DNA of 64,000 bases from positions 1-64,000 of the forward strand of contig NZ_JACIGK010000025.1 of the NCBI RefSeq assembly GCF_014197915.1, given 5' to 3'. This document shows, one piece after another, positions 16,916-25,391 of the stretch (position 1 is the first letter of the stretch; each line of letters starts with the position of its first letter). This DNA is from Roseospira visakhapatnamensis. GTDB taxonomy: Bacteria; Pseudomonadota; Alphaproteobacteria; Rhodospirillales; Rhodospirillaceae. The position numbers and the translations under genes were made by a program. The notes below the pieces were generated by a model. That model made no database searches. It saw only the letters and a list, made by a program, of their open reading frames with translations, and was not told the DNA's origin.

Positions 16916-16989
16916 TGGCTGGGGGACCTGGATTCGAACCAGGACTGACGGAGTCAGAGTCCGCTGTTCTACCGTTAAACTATCCCCCA
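16916..16989 (-). tRNA. tRNA-Gln (anticodon CUG)
   Basis: Read on the minus strand, the 74-base gene has acceptor strands TGGGGGA and TCCCCCA, discriminator G and encoded CCA. The D arm holds TTTAACGGTAGAA, the anticodon loop ACTCTGACT contains CTG, and the T arm is CCTGG-TTCGAAT-CCAGG. All four arms pair properly. The CTG anticodon reads CAG (glutamine). Confidence 0.95.
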
Positions 16990-17466
16990 GCAGGGAACCT
17001 CGGCGCCGGCCGAATGGTTGTTTCGTCGCACCGGTGGCGACGCGGTGTCGCGGGGCGGACGGCCTGGGCTTGTGTCCAGGGCCCAGGGCGCGTCCGCCCG
17101 GAAAGGTCTTGTCGACACCCCCTCTTGACGAGGGCGAACTCTGTACCATGGTCCTTCGGCGCTTGGGAAGGGGGCATGGACGGTTTTCTTCACGTCGCCG
17201 GGGTCCGGGGCCCCCTCCGGATCGCGCGAGCGCCGTATGGAAGCGCGGTTTCATCTTTTGGGAGCGCGCTCGTCCGTGGGATTCCCCCGTTTGCCCGCAA
17301 GTGTTATGATCCCCTGGTCCGTGGCCCCGTGCCGCCGCGCGTCGGCGTACCGCCCGTGTCTTCCGAGACGGAGCGCCGCAGGCGTCCACCCCGGCCCCTC
17401 GGTCCGACCGGAGGCGGTGCCACGCGCCATGTCACGCGCCCCGTCGGACGTCCTGGAGGTCTCGCA
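16990..17466. other. 477-bp gap, upstream region of the 17.5-kb gene
   Basis: No domain or plausible start is visible in either strand. The sequence is GC-rich throughout. The last bases hold GGAGG nine bases before the next ATG, so the gap probably carries that gene's promoter and the tRNA-Gln promoter. No specific box can be defended. Confidence 0.45.
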
Positions 17467-18012
17467 ATGAGTCAGTCGGTCGTCAATCGCCCGTCCTCCC
17501 AGCCTCGGGACGCCGTGCCGGTGGAGGACGTGGACCCTCCCCTCTACGAGACCTTCCGCGCCCGGGCCGAGGGCACGAACATCAATCCGGAAACCCTTCT
17601 GGCCACCGATTATCTCAATCATTTCAATGAAATCGTGATGCTTCTGGACATGGTGCCGGACATGCCGGATCTGGTCGAGGAGTGCAAGGCATGGCAGCCC
17701 AAGAGCTATCAGGCGCATTTCGCGGACAGCTCCTTTCGCGACAAGGATCTGGCGGTGGAAGCCTACGACCACTGTCCGGCGCGGTACCGGCGCCCCTTCG
17801 ACGCGACCATCGAGCATATGAACCAACTGGCCCTGGCCTCGGTGGCCCGCATGGACGAGGCGCTGGCGGAGGGCAACACCGAGGTGGTGCGGTTGAAGGC
17901 GCAGGCGGCCAGCCGGGCCTTGCAGCGGCTGATGGACGCGGCCAGCGCCATCATCCACGGTGCCCAGAGCACCCTGCATCAGGACGAAATCGACGCGATC
18001 CTGGACAAGTAG
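17467..18012 (+). CDS. Conserved hypothetical protein
   Basis: A 181-residue, mostly helical, acidic cytoplasmic protein without a domain I recognise. The sequence is rich in Ala, Asp and Glu. It has two clear segments, about residues 45-115 (TDYLNHFNEIVMLLDMVPDM, then a basic/aromatic middle) and a long C-terminal helix (residues 115-180). The frame stays open farther upstream, but the ATG with GGAGG in front is the natural start. It lies upstream of a receiver protein and an Hpt protein in the same direction, so a signalling role is possible. That is only neighbourhood evidence. Confidence 0.7.
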   Translation: MSQSVVNRPSSQPRDAVPVEDVDPPLYETFRARAEGTNINPETLLATDYLNHFNEIVMLLDMVPDMPDLVEECKAWQPKSYQAHFADSSFRDKDLAVEAYDHCPARYRRPFDATIEHMNQLALASVARMDEALAEGNTEVVRLKAQAASRALQRLMDAASAIIHGAQSTLHQDEIDAILDK

Positions 18013-18199
18013 GCGCGCCGGCGATGATGCATGCCCGGGAAGACGGCCGGCCGGCGCTGACATTACTTGCGTGTCCAAGGAGCGGCCTTGCATACTGTGA
18101 GAGTGTTGATCGCCACGACCGCCATCACTCGGATGAGGCGGGGTGTATGCCTTGTGGGCCAATCGGCTCGCGGGTCCGGTGACGGCGGGGAATCGGCCA

Positions 18200-18640
18200 A
18201 TGGTCATGTCGGTGTCGAAAGAAGACGGCCTGAGTCGCGTTCTGCTGGTGGAGGATGATCGCGACGTACGGGCGATCGCGGAACTGGCGCTTGTGGACCT
18301 GGGGGGCTTCGAGGTTCTGACCTGCGCGACGGGCGCCGAGGCCCTGCGCAAGGTGGACGGCTTTCAGCCCGATATTCTGCTGCTCGATCTGGCGTTGCCC
18401 GACATGGATGGGCTTGATCTGGCCGAGGCGCTGGTTCAGCCCGACGCGCTTCAGGTGGTGTCGCCGCCGCCGGTCGTGTTCCTGACCGCGCGGCCGGAAC
18501 GGGCCGAACAGGCGGCCGAAACGCAGCCGGGCATCATCGGCGTGCTGGCCAAGCCGTTCGATCCCATGACCCTGGCCGGGGCGCTTCAGTCCCTGTGGCT
18601 GACGTGGAAACGCGACCAGGGGAGGCGATCCCGGGGATGA
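18200..18640 (+). CDS. Single-domain response regulator (CheY-like)
   Basis: About 146 residues forming one receiver domain: acidic pocket in VLLVEDDRDVR, phospho-acceptor Asp in DILLLDLALPDMDG, conserved Thr in VVFLTARPE, and Lys in VLAKPFDPMTLAGAL. No output domain follows. Starts at 18200 and 18206 are both possible; GGGGAA precedes the first. The stop overlaps the next gene start (ATGA at 18637), so it is made together with an Hpt-containing protein that probably exchanges phosphate with it. Confidence 0.88.
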   Translation: MVMSVSKEDGLSRVLLVEDDRDVRAIAELALVDLGGFEVLTCATGAEALRKVDGFQPDILLLDLALPDMDGLDLAEALVQPDALQVVSPPPVVFLTARPERAEQAAETQPGIIGVLAKPFDPMTLAGALQSLWLTWKRDQGRRSRG

Positions 18641-20424
18641 CGGAGGACGGCTCACAGGCTGATCCTGATCCGGTCCTGGGGCGCATCCGACGCATGGTGG
18701 CGGACTATCCGGCGGGCGCGCGGGCCCGCGTGGAGTCGCTGGCGCTGGCCGTGGCCCGCCTGCGGGCAACCGGGGGGACCGACGTGGCGTCGCTCTCCGA
18801 CGCGATGTCGCATGCCCACAAACTCGCGGGGTCGGCGGGATCCCTGGGGTTTCCGGCGTTGGGACAGATGGCGGCGGTGCTGGAGGTCCTGCTCCGCGCC
18901 CGGCTGGAGGCGTTCGGCTCGGCCGATCTGTGTGTCGTCGGGCGGGACCGGCCGGGAGCGGCCGGGAGACCGGACAAGACGGCGGCAGGCGAGACGGCGG
19001 ATCCATCGGGGACCGATGTCCGGGATGAGGGGGACACGACCGGAGACTCCGCGCCGGGAACCCCGGTCGTGGATCAGGCGCGGCTGCTGGTGGAGCGGCT
19101 GCGCGCGCAGGCCGCCGGTCTCTCCACCGACGTCTCCACCCTGATGGTGGCCTTGTCGGCCGAGGCGGAGTCCGGCGCCCTCCGGGCACGGGCGAGAGGC
19201 CGCCATGCCCTGCTGGTGGGCGCGGAGGACTCCCACGCCTGGCCGGACCTGACCACGCGGCTGCGGGCCTACGGCTGGTCGGCGCGCGAGGTGCGGGACG
19301 GGACCGACCTGGAGGCGCTGGCCGCGATGCCCGACGGTCCCGATCCGGCGACGATCCTGGTGGACCTGGACGCGCGCCCGCAGGCGTCGGCGGTCCTCGC
19401 CCGTCTGGCCGATGACGCGGGACCCTGGGCCGAGGTGCCGTGGTTCCTGGTCGCCGGGAGCCCGTCGGCCAAGGTCCGGGGGGAGGCGGCGAAACGGGGC
19501 GCGGCCGGTGTGCTGGCCGCGCCGGTGTCCGCCGAGAGCGTGCTGGACCGCCATGCGGCCGTGCGCGCCGCGCGTCGCGAGGACATGCCCCGGGCCCTGA
19601 TCCTGGATCCGGACCCGGCCCTGGCGATCATGGCCCGGCATATCCTCGACGAGGCCGGCCTGTTGACCGAGGTGGCGACAGACCCTGATGCCCTGTGGGC
19701 GGCGGCGGATGGGCCGTCCGGCGCGAGCGGCGTGGACGTGGTGGTTCTGGCGGAGCGGCCGGGCGCCGGTGGCCCCCCGGAGACCCCGGATCTGGCCCGG
19801 GCCCTGCGCCAGGATCCGGTGTTCGACGGGACGCGCCTGGTGTTGGTGCTGCCGACGGCGCCCCCGGATGGACTCACCGGGGCCTGGGCGCCCTGGGTCG
19901 ATGTGCTGCTGGTCGGCCCCCTGGATCCGATTCCCTTCGTGACCACGGTTCTCGCCCAGGCCCGGCGAGCCCAGGACCTGCGCAGCCGTCGGCCGCTGGA
20001 GGGCGCGGGACCGCTGTTGACGGTACCGGCGTTGGCCGACCTGCTGGCGGACCTCATGGTTCGGGCGCGGCGGCTGGGCATGCCCTTGACGGTGGCGTGG
20101 ATGGCCACGGACGCGGACCAAGGAGAGGCGGCCGCGCGGGACGAGGCGGTGATCCGCCTGCTGCGGGAGGCCCTGCGGCCGTCGGATCACGTGGGGCGGG
20201 GACCGGGGCGGGGGCTGAGTGTCGTATTGCCGTTCACCCCGCTGGACGAGGCGCGGGCGCTGGCCGAGCCGTTGGCGGCGCGGCTGGAGACACTCGTGCC
20301 GGGGGCGCGTCTGGCGACGGGATGGGCGACCCTGGAGGACGCCGATCGCGCGGCCGAGGGGGCGGCGTCGGTCGAGGCGCTGCTCGCGCGGGCATGCGCG
20401 GCGGCGGACGCGCCGGGTGCCTGA
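18637..20424 (+). CDS. Hpt protein with receiver-like domains and a degenerate GGDEF domain
   Basis: A 595-residue multidomain signalling protein. Residues about 15-100 form a histidine phosphotransfer domain with the active His at about 61 (HAHKLAGSAGSLGF). Two receiver-like folds follow: about 188-300 (LLVGAEDSHAW, TILVDLDARPQ) and about 318-450 (ALILDPDPALAIMARHI). The second has no aspartate at the phosphorylation strand (VVVLAERPG). The C-terminal 130 residues resemble a diguanylate cyclase (LREALRPSDHVGRGPGRGLS), but the GGDEF loop is replaced by GPGRG, so catalysis is unlikely. Coupled by ATGA overlap to the response regulator. Domain borders are by eye. Confidence 0.75.
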   Translation: MTEDGSQADPDPVLGRIRRMVADYPAGARARVESLALAVARLRATGGTDVASLSDAMSHAHKLAGSAGSLGFPALGQMAAVLEVLLRARLEAFGSADLCVVGRDRPGAAGRPDKTAAGETADPSGTDVRDEGDTTGDSAPGTPVVDQARLLVERLRAQAAGLSTDVSTLMVALSAEAESGALRARARGRHALLVGAEDSHAWPDLTTRLRAYGWSAREVRDGTDLEALAAMPDGPDPATILVDLDARPQASAVLARLADDAGPWAEVPWFLVAGSPSAKVRGEAAKRGAAGVLAAPVSAESVLDRHAAVRAARREDMPRALILDPDPALAIMARHILDEAGLLTEVATDPDALWAAADGPSGASGVDVVVLAERPGAGGPPETPDLARALRQDPVFDGTRLVLVLPTAPPDGLTGAWAPWVDVLLVGPLDPIPFVTTVLAQARRAQDLRSRRPLEGAGPLLTVPALADLLADLMVRARRLGMPLTVAWMATDADQGEAAARDEAVIRLLREALRPSDHVGRGPGRGLSVVLPFTPLDEARALAEPLAARLETLVPGARLATGWATLEDADRAAEGAASVEALLARACAAADAPGA

Positions 20425-20430
20425 GCAGGT

Positions 20431-21735
20431 TTACAGCCGCTCCACGTCCAGCGTCAGGAAATGGGTCGCGCAGGAGATGCAGGGGTCATAGTTGCGGATG
20501 GCCTGTTCGCAAACCCATTGCAACCGTTCGTCGGGCTCGTCCATGTGCGCGGCGACCACCTCCCGCAGGTCCTCGCCGATGGAGCGCTGATTCTGTGCCG
20601 TGGGCGGCACGATGCAGGCATGCAGGATGCGGCCGTCCTCGTCCAGTTCGTAGGTGTGATGGCACAGGCCGCGCGGGGCTTCGGTGCAGCCGTGCCCGAT
20701 GCCGGGGCCGGGAATGATCTCGGGGCGGGGCGGGGCGGGGGGCGCGTAGCCCTCTACCAGGGCGCGGGCGTCGATGACCGCCTGCAGGGTCTCCAGGGCG
20801 CGAACGACGATGCTTTGGAACGGGTTGCGCACCACCCGGGGCAGACCGGCGGCGCGGGCGGCGTCTTGGACCTCCGGCGCGAACTGGTCGAAGTTCAGCG
20901 CGTAGCGGGCCAGCGGCCCCACGTGGTAGGTGCGGCCGTCGCGGGTGGCGCCCACGAGCGCGTTGCTGTGCTTCTGGTGGTCCTCGCTGAAGTGATCGTG
21001 GAAGGCGGAGACGGGCACGTCCAGGCCGTCGCTGGAGACGAGGGTTCCCTCGGTGATGGCGTAGTCGGTGGGGTGATGCAGGGCGACGAACAGGTAGTCG
21101 CGCTCGACCGCGGGGACGGTCAGCCCGGCGGTGAACGCGACCAGCCCGCGCGCCGCCTCCAGCGCCCAATCCAGCTCCGGGCGCAGGGCCAGCACCTCGT
21201 CCCGGGGCGGCGACCGGTACACCCCGCCCACCACCAGGTTCACCGGATGGACGGCGCGGCCGCCGATGACCTCCAGGATACGGTTGCCGAGTTTCTTCAG
21301 GCGCAACGCGGTCTCGACGATCCGGGGATGGTCCCCGGCCATCTGGATGGCGTCCGGGTAGCCCAGGAAGTCGGGTGCGTGCAGCATGGCCACGTGCAGC
21401 ACGTGGCTTTCGATCCATTCGCCGCAGTACACCAGCCGGCGCAGGCGGCGCATGTCGTCGTCGATGGGCACGCCCAACGCCGCCTCCATGGCCTGGCTGG
21501 CGCCCAGCAGGTAGGCCACCGGGCAGATGCCGCAGATGCGCGCGGTGATGTCCGGGGCGTCGGTGTACATCCGCCCGCGCAACAGGGCCTCGAAGAAGCG
21601 CGGCGGCTCGTGGATGGTGAAGGCCACGTCCTTCAGCACGCCATCCTGGATGCGCACCGACAACGCGCCCTCGCCCTCCACCCGCGCCAGGTTCTCCACT
21701 TTCAGGCGGCGGGTGGTCGCCCCATCCCTAGCCAT
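20431..21735 (-). CDS. hydA: NiFe hydrogenase large subunit, group 3b type
   Basis: A 434-residue large (alpha) subunit holding the NiFe centre. The N-terminal ligand motif is RICGICP (about residue 64), and the C-terminal motif DPCISCATH lies close to the end, so any peptide removed on maturation is short. Group 3b enzymes are cytoplasmic, bidirectional NAD(P)-linked hydrogenases, sometimes with sulfur reductase activity. The start ATG at 21735 overlaps the end of the small-subunit gene by eight bases. Last gene of the five-gene operon that starts at 25260. Maturation genes (hyp) are not in this window. Confidence 0.92.
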   Translation of the reverse strand: MARDGATTRRLKVENLARVEGEGALSVRIQDGVLKDVAFTIHEPPRFFEALLRGRMYTDAPDITARICGICPVAYLLGASQAMEAALGVPIDDDMRRLRRLVYCGEWIESHVLHVAMLHAPDFLGYPDAIQMAGDHPRIVETALRLKKLGNRILEVIGGRAVHPVNLVVGGVYRSPPRDEVLALRPELDWALEAARGLVAFTAGLTVPAVERDYLFVALHHPTDYAITEGTLVSSDGLDVPVSAFHDHFSEDHQKHSNALVGATRDGRTYHVGPLARYALNFDQFAPEVQDAARAAGLPRVVRNPFQSIVVRALETLQAVIDARALVEGYAPPAPPRPEIIPGPGIGHGCTEAPRGLCHHTYELDEDGRILHACIVPPTAQNQRSIGEDLREVVAAHMDEPDERLQWVCEQAIRNYDPCISCATHFLTLDVERL

Positions 21736-22534
21736 GACGCAGGCCCTCCTCGCGGAAACCCGGGGCATTGGTGTTGAAACCGTGGAACAGGTGCCGGGTG
21801 GCGGTAGCGTCCAGGCCGGCGCCGCCGTCCTGGACCGGCAGGCGGGCATGGTCGGCCAGGGCGGCGGTGTTGGCGGTCTCGGCCGGGCCGAAGCAGCCGT
21901 AGCAACCGCGCCCCACGCGCGGGCACAGAGTGCCGCAGCCGGCCTGGGTGACCGGTCCCAGGCAGGGCGTGCCGGCGGCCACGGTGACACAGACGGTGCC
22001 GGCGCGCTTGCACTCCACGCATTGGGAATGGTTGGGCAGGCGCGGCTGCCGGCCGTGCAGCAAGGCCGTCAGCACATGCAGAAGCTGGCCGCGATCGATG
22101 GGGCAGCCGCGCAGTTCGTAGTCCACCGGGACGTGATCGGCGATCGGGGTGCTGGTGTCGAGGGTGCTGATGAAACGGGGGTGGGCATAGACGGCGTTGA
22201 TGTAGTCGTCGGTGTCGGCCAGCGATTTGAGGGCCTGGATACCGCCGCTGGTGGCGCAGGCGCCGATGGTCACCAGGACCTTCGCCTGCCGGCGGACCGC
22301 GCGGATGCGCTTGAGGTCGTGCGCCGTGGTGATGGAGCCTTCCACCAGGGCGATGTCGTAGGGTCCCTTGGCGGTGGCCCGGGTGGCCTCCAGGAAATAG
22401 GCGATCTCCACCGCCTGGGCGATGTCCAGAAGCTCGTCCTCGCAGTCCAGCAGGCTGAGCTGGCAGCCGTCGCAACTGGCGAACTTGTGCACCGCCAGCG
22501 TGGGGCGGCGCGGAGCCGTGGCGGCGGCGGTCAT
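21728..22534 (-). CDS. hydD: NiFe hydrogenase small subunit, group 3b type
   Basis: A 268-residue small (delta) subunit with no Tat signal, as expected for a cytoplasmic enzyme. The proximal cluster motif FASCDGCQLSLLD sits at residues 18-30. Further cysteines occur in GACATSGGI, ELRGCPIDRGQLL, and the C-terminal set around CVECKRAGTVC and GRGCYGCFGPAE. Together these fit three 4Fe-4S clusters. It passes electrons between the large subunit and the flavin subunit encoded just upstream. Confidence 0.92.
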   Translation of the reverse strand: MTAAATAPRRPTLAVHKFASCDGCQLSLLDCEDELLDIAQAVEIAYFLEATRATAKGPYDIALVEGSITTAHDLKRIRAVRRQAKVLVTIGACATSGGIQALKSLADTDDYINAVYAHPRFISTLDTSTPIADHVPVDYELRGCPIDRGQLLHVLTALLHGRQPRLPNHSQCVECKRAGTVCVTVAAGTPCLGPVTQAGCGTLCPRVGRGCYGCFGPAETANTAALADHARLPVQDGGAGLDATATRHLFHGFNTNAPGFREEGLRHG

Positions 22535-22573
22535 GGCATGGCCCTCCGTTGAAGACCCCGGCGGGGTCGGGGT

Positions 22574-23485
22574 CTAGATCTCGAAACACCCCAGGCGCTC
22601 GGCCACATGGTCGTAGCGGAACACCGGCCCGTCCTTGCAGACGAAGTCCGGTCCCCACTGGCAGTGGCCACACACGCCGATGGCGCACTTCATGTTGCGT
22701 TCCATGGACAGGTGGATGCGCCGCGCGGCCACGCCCCGGTCGATCAGCGCCTGGGCGGCGTGGCGCATCATCACCTCCGGGCCGCAGACGAAGGCGGTCG
22801 TGTCGCGGGCATCGAACCCACCCCGGGCGATCAGCCGGGTGACCATGCCCACGGGGCCGGCCCAGCGGCCGGTGGCGCGGTCCACGGTGGCGTGTACGGT
22901 CATGTCGAAGCGGCCGCGCCAAGCGGTCAACTGGCGGCGGAACAGGATGTCCTCGGGCGTGCGGGCGCCATACAGCAGCACCACGGTGCCGAAGCGCGGG
23001 CGCTCGGCCAGCAGCGCGTGGATCAGCGGCCGCAGCGGCGCCAGGCCGATCCCACCGGCCGCCACCACCACGTCGTGGCCGTAGGCGGCCTCCACCGGCC
23101 ATGGCGTGCCGAACGGGCCGCGCACGCCCAGCGTGTCGCCGACGCGCAGGGCCTTCATGGCGTTGGTCACCTGGCCGACGGCGCGGGTGGTGTGCACCAG
23201 CCGCTCGGGATGGGCCGGGTCGCCGCTGATGCTGATCGGCACCTCGCCGGCGCCGAACACATAGAGCATGTTGAACTGCCCCGGCCGGAACGGCGACGGC
23301 GGCCCCTCCAGGGGCACCAGATCCACGGTGAAGGTATCCGACAGCTCCCGCGTCCAGCGCTCGATGCGGTAGGGGCGGGGGCGCATGGGATCGGTGCCCG
23401 GCGATCCCAGGCGGAGGGCGGCAAGGGTGTCCGGCAGGGGGGCGGATGACGGCGTGGAGCGGGACGCGGCGGGCTGAGCGTCCAT
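22574..23485 (-). CDS. hydG: Group 3b hydrogenase gamma subunit, FAD/NAD(P)-binding
   Basis: A 303-residue ferredoxin-NADP reductase-like subunit, also annotated as anaerobic sulfite reductase subunit B. The FAD domain has FRPGQFNMLYVFG and GEVPISISGDP. The nucleotide domain has VVVAAGGIGLAPLRPLIHAL and FVCGPEVMMRHAAQAL. The C-terminus binds a 2Fe-2S cluster through CAIGVCGHCQWGPDFVC. It links hydrogen oxidation to NAD(P)+. The ATG at 23485 gives a proline/serine-rich lead of about 35 residues before homology starts; an internal start is possible. Confidence 0.92.
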   Translation of the reverse strand: MDAQPAASRSTPSSAPLPDTLAALRLGSPGTDPMRPRPYRIERWTRELSDTFTVDLVPLEGPPSPFRPGQFNMLYVFGAGEVPISISGDPAHPERLVHTTRAVGQVTNAMKALRVGDTLGVRGPFGTPWPVEAAYGHDVVVAAGGIGLAPLRPLIHALLAERPRFGTVVLLYGARTPEDILFRRQLTAWRGRFDMTVHATVDRATGRWAGPVGMVTRLIARGGFDARDTTAFVCGPEVMMRHAAQALIDRGVAARRIHLSMERNMKCAIGVCGHCQWGPDFVCKDGPVFRYDHVAERLGCFEI

Positions 23486-23538
23486 GGGGACGGGTCTCCC
23501 TGACGCTGACGTCGATGAGGGGATGGGGCGTGGGACGG

Positions 23539-24009
23539 TCAGTCCGGCGGGGCGTACAGGTCCAGCATCTGCAGGCGCGCGGCGCGCAGGCGTTCGCCCA
23601 TGACGGGCACGAAGCGGGCCAGCAGGTGATAGGCCAACTCGTGGTCGGTCTCCATCTTGCTGCGCAAGCAGACGCCGTCCAGGCTGATGGCGCGCACCAG
23701 GGTCACGGCGCGGGCGTCGAAGGTCCAGTGATACGGGGCCACCAGCCAGGACCAGCCCAGGGTGTCGTCGGCGTGCAGGGTCTCCAGCACCACCCGGTCC
23801 TTGTTGGGGACCTTGACCTCGATGGCCACCTGACCGTGGCGGATGATGAAGAATCGGTCGGCCACGCCGCCTTCCTGGAACAGGAAGTCGCCGGACTCGA
23901 AACGCTCGTTGCGGGCACAGCCGGCCAGTTCGGACAGGATGCGCTGAGTCAGGCCGGCGAAGAACGGGTGCGATTGCAGCAGGTCGTCCAGGTCCTTGAT
24001 GTCCGCCAT
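23539..24009 (-). CDS. Cyclic-nucleotide-binding (Crp-fold) domain protein without DNA-binding domain
   Basis: A 156-residue protein formed by one cyclic-nucleotide-binding beta roll (ESGDFLFQEGGVADRFFIIR, GQVAIEVKV, GWSWLVAPYHWTFDA) and a C-terminal helix. The helix-turn-helix of Crp/Fnr regulators is absent. The phosphate-binding cassette lacks the usual RxA arginine, so ligand binding is doubtful. It lies between hydB and hydG in the same direction with short gaps. A role as accessory or regulatory subunit is inferred from position. Confidence 0.85.
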   Translation of the reverse strand: MADIKDLDDLLQSHPFFAGLTQRILSELAGCARNERFESGDFLFQEGGVADRFFIIRHGQVAIEVKVPNKDRVVLETLHADDTLGWSWLVAPYHWTFDARAVTLVRAISLDGVCLRSKMETDHELAYHLLARFVPVMGERLRAARLQMLDLYAPPD

Positions 24010-24021
24010 GAACGGGGCTCC

Positions 24022-25260
24022 CTAGGGGTGTGTCGCGGCGATGGCGGCCGTGCCCGGAGTCGGCGCGCCCGCCCGCGCGTGCGCCTCCGCGTCCAGGGTC
24101 GCCGCTTCCGCCGTGATGTCGATGCCCACGGGGCACCAGGTGATGCAGCGACCGCAGCCGACGCAGCCGCTGCCGCCGAACTGGTCGTGCCAGGCCGACA
24201 GCTTGTGCGTGATCCACTGGCGATAGCGGTTGCCGCGATCGCCGCGCACGGCGCCGCCGTGGATGTAGGAGAACGCTTCCGTGAAACAGGAACTCCAGCG
24301 CCGCCAGCGTTCGGCCGTGCGTCCGTCCAGGCTGGTGGAATCCTCGACGGTGGCGCAGAAGCAGGTGGGGCAGCACAGCGTGCAGTTGCCGCAGGCCAGG
24401 CACCGGGCCGCCACCTCGTCCCAATGGCGGCTGTCGATGGCACCGGCGAGCACGCCCCGGATGCCCGGCGGCAGCGCGCGGGTCTGGGTCGCCACCGCGC
24501 GATCCCGCTGGCTGGTGGCGGTCTCGCGGTCGGCGTCGTTGGCGGGGGTGCCGGGCAAGCGGTCCAGCAGGTCGGCGCCGGCCGGGCTGCCGGCGCGGGC
24601 CAGATACACGGGCCGGCCGTCTTCCGCGACCAGTTCGACCAGGGCCAGGTCAAAACCGTCGCGGGCCGCCGGGCCGGTGTCCATGGTGGCGCAGAAGCAA
24701 CTGGCGGCCGGGGTGCCGCAGTCCACGCTGACCACCAGCGCGTCGCGCCGCCGCAGGGCATAGGCGGGGTCCGGCTGGTCCGGACCGGCCAGCACGCGGT
24801 CGAGGATCTCCAGGGCCGCCAGATCGCAGGGCCGCACGCCCAGGAAGGCGCGTGGCGGGGGCGGCGGCGGCGGATCCTCCAGGGTCAGGTCGCCATGGGC
24901 CGGGCGATGGGCGCGCCACAACCGGTCCTCGGGCGGGTGCACGAAGCGTTTCCAGCCCTGGGCCGGTGCCGCGTGGGTGAAGCGGGTCGTTTCACCGGGG
25001 GCGGGCGCCAGCCGATAGCGGCCGGCGTCCTGGATGTCGCGCCAGCCGGCGGGCAGGTCCGAGGGGGCGGTGATGGGGGCCAGCACGACGGCGCCGTCGC
25101 GGACCGTGGGGCCGATGACCTCGCGGCCGTCCTCGCGCAGGGCACGGATCAGGGCGTCCAGGGCGGACTCGTCCAGGCGCGTCGACCACGCCACGACCGG
25201 CCCGATCCAGCCGGCGGCGGCGCCGGCTCCCCCGGCCTCGGTCCCGTGCGGGAACGCCAT
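24022..25260 (-). CDS. hydB: Group 3b hydrogenase beta subunit, 4Fe-4S ferredoxin type
   Basis: A 412-residue iron-sulfur subunit, also annotated as anaerobic sulfite reductase subunit A. The N-terminal part has the family segment [19 protein letters not shown] and cysteine-rich [10 protein letters not shown]. The C-terminal part has two ferredoxin motifs, [14 protein letters not shown] and [14 protein letters not shown], carrying 4Fe-4S clusters. It opens the operon hydB, CNB-domain gene, hydG, hydD, hydA. A proline run at about residues 134-140 is an unusual linker. Confidence 0.9.
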   Translation of the reverse strand: MAFPHGTEAGGAGAAAGWIGPVVAWSTRLDESALDALIRALREDGREVIGPTVRDGAVVLAPITAPSDLPAGWRDIQDAGRYRLAPAPGETTRFTHAAPAQGWKRFVHPPEDRLWRAHRPAHGDLTLEDPPPPPPPRAFLGVRPCDLAALEILDRVLAGPDQPDPAYALRRRDALVVSVDCGTPAASCFCATMDTGPAARDGFDLALVELVAEDGRPVYLARAGSPAGADLLDRLPGTPANDADRETATSQRDRAVATQTRALPPGIRGVLAGAIDSRHWDEVAARCLACGNCTLCCPTCFCATVEDSTSLDGRTAERWRRWSSCFTEAFSYIHGGAVRGDRGNRYRQWITHKLSAWHDQFGGSGCVGCGRCITWCPVGIDITAEAATLDAEAHARAGAPTPGTAAIAATHP

Positions 25261-25391
25261 GCCTTCCTCCCGTGCCCGTTCCGCAGGGTCGATCCGACCG
25301 ACCCCAGCCGGTTGAAGCGGCCCGCGTCACTCCCCGGGGAAGGTACAGAAGCCGCCGGAGGCTGTCCAAGTTTTCCGCAGATGCGATAGGG

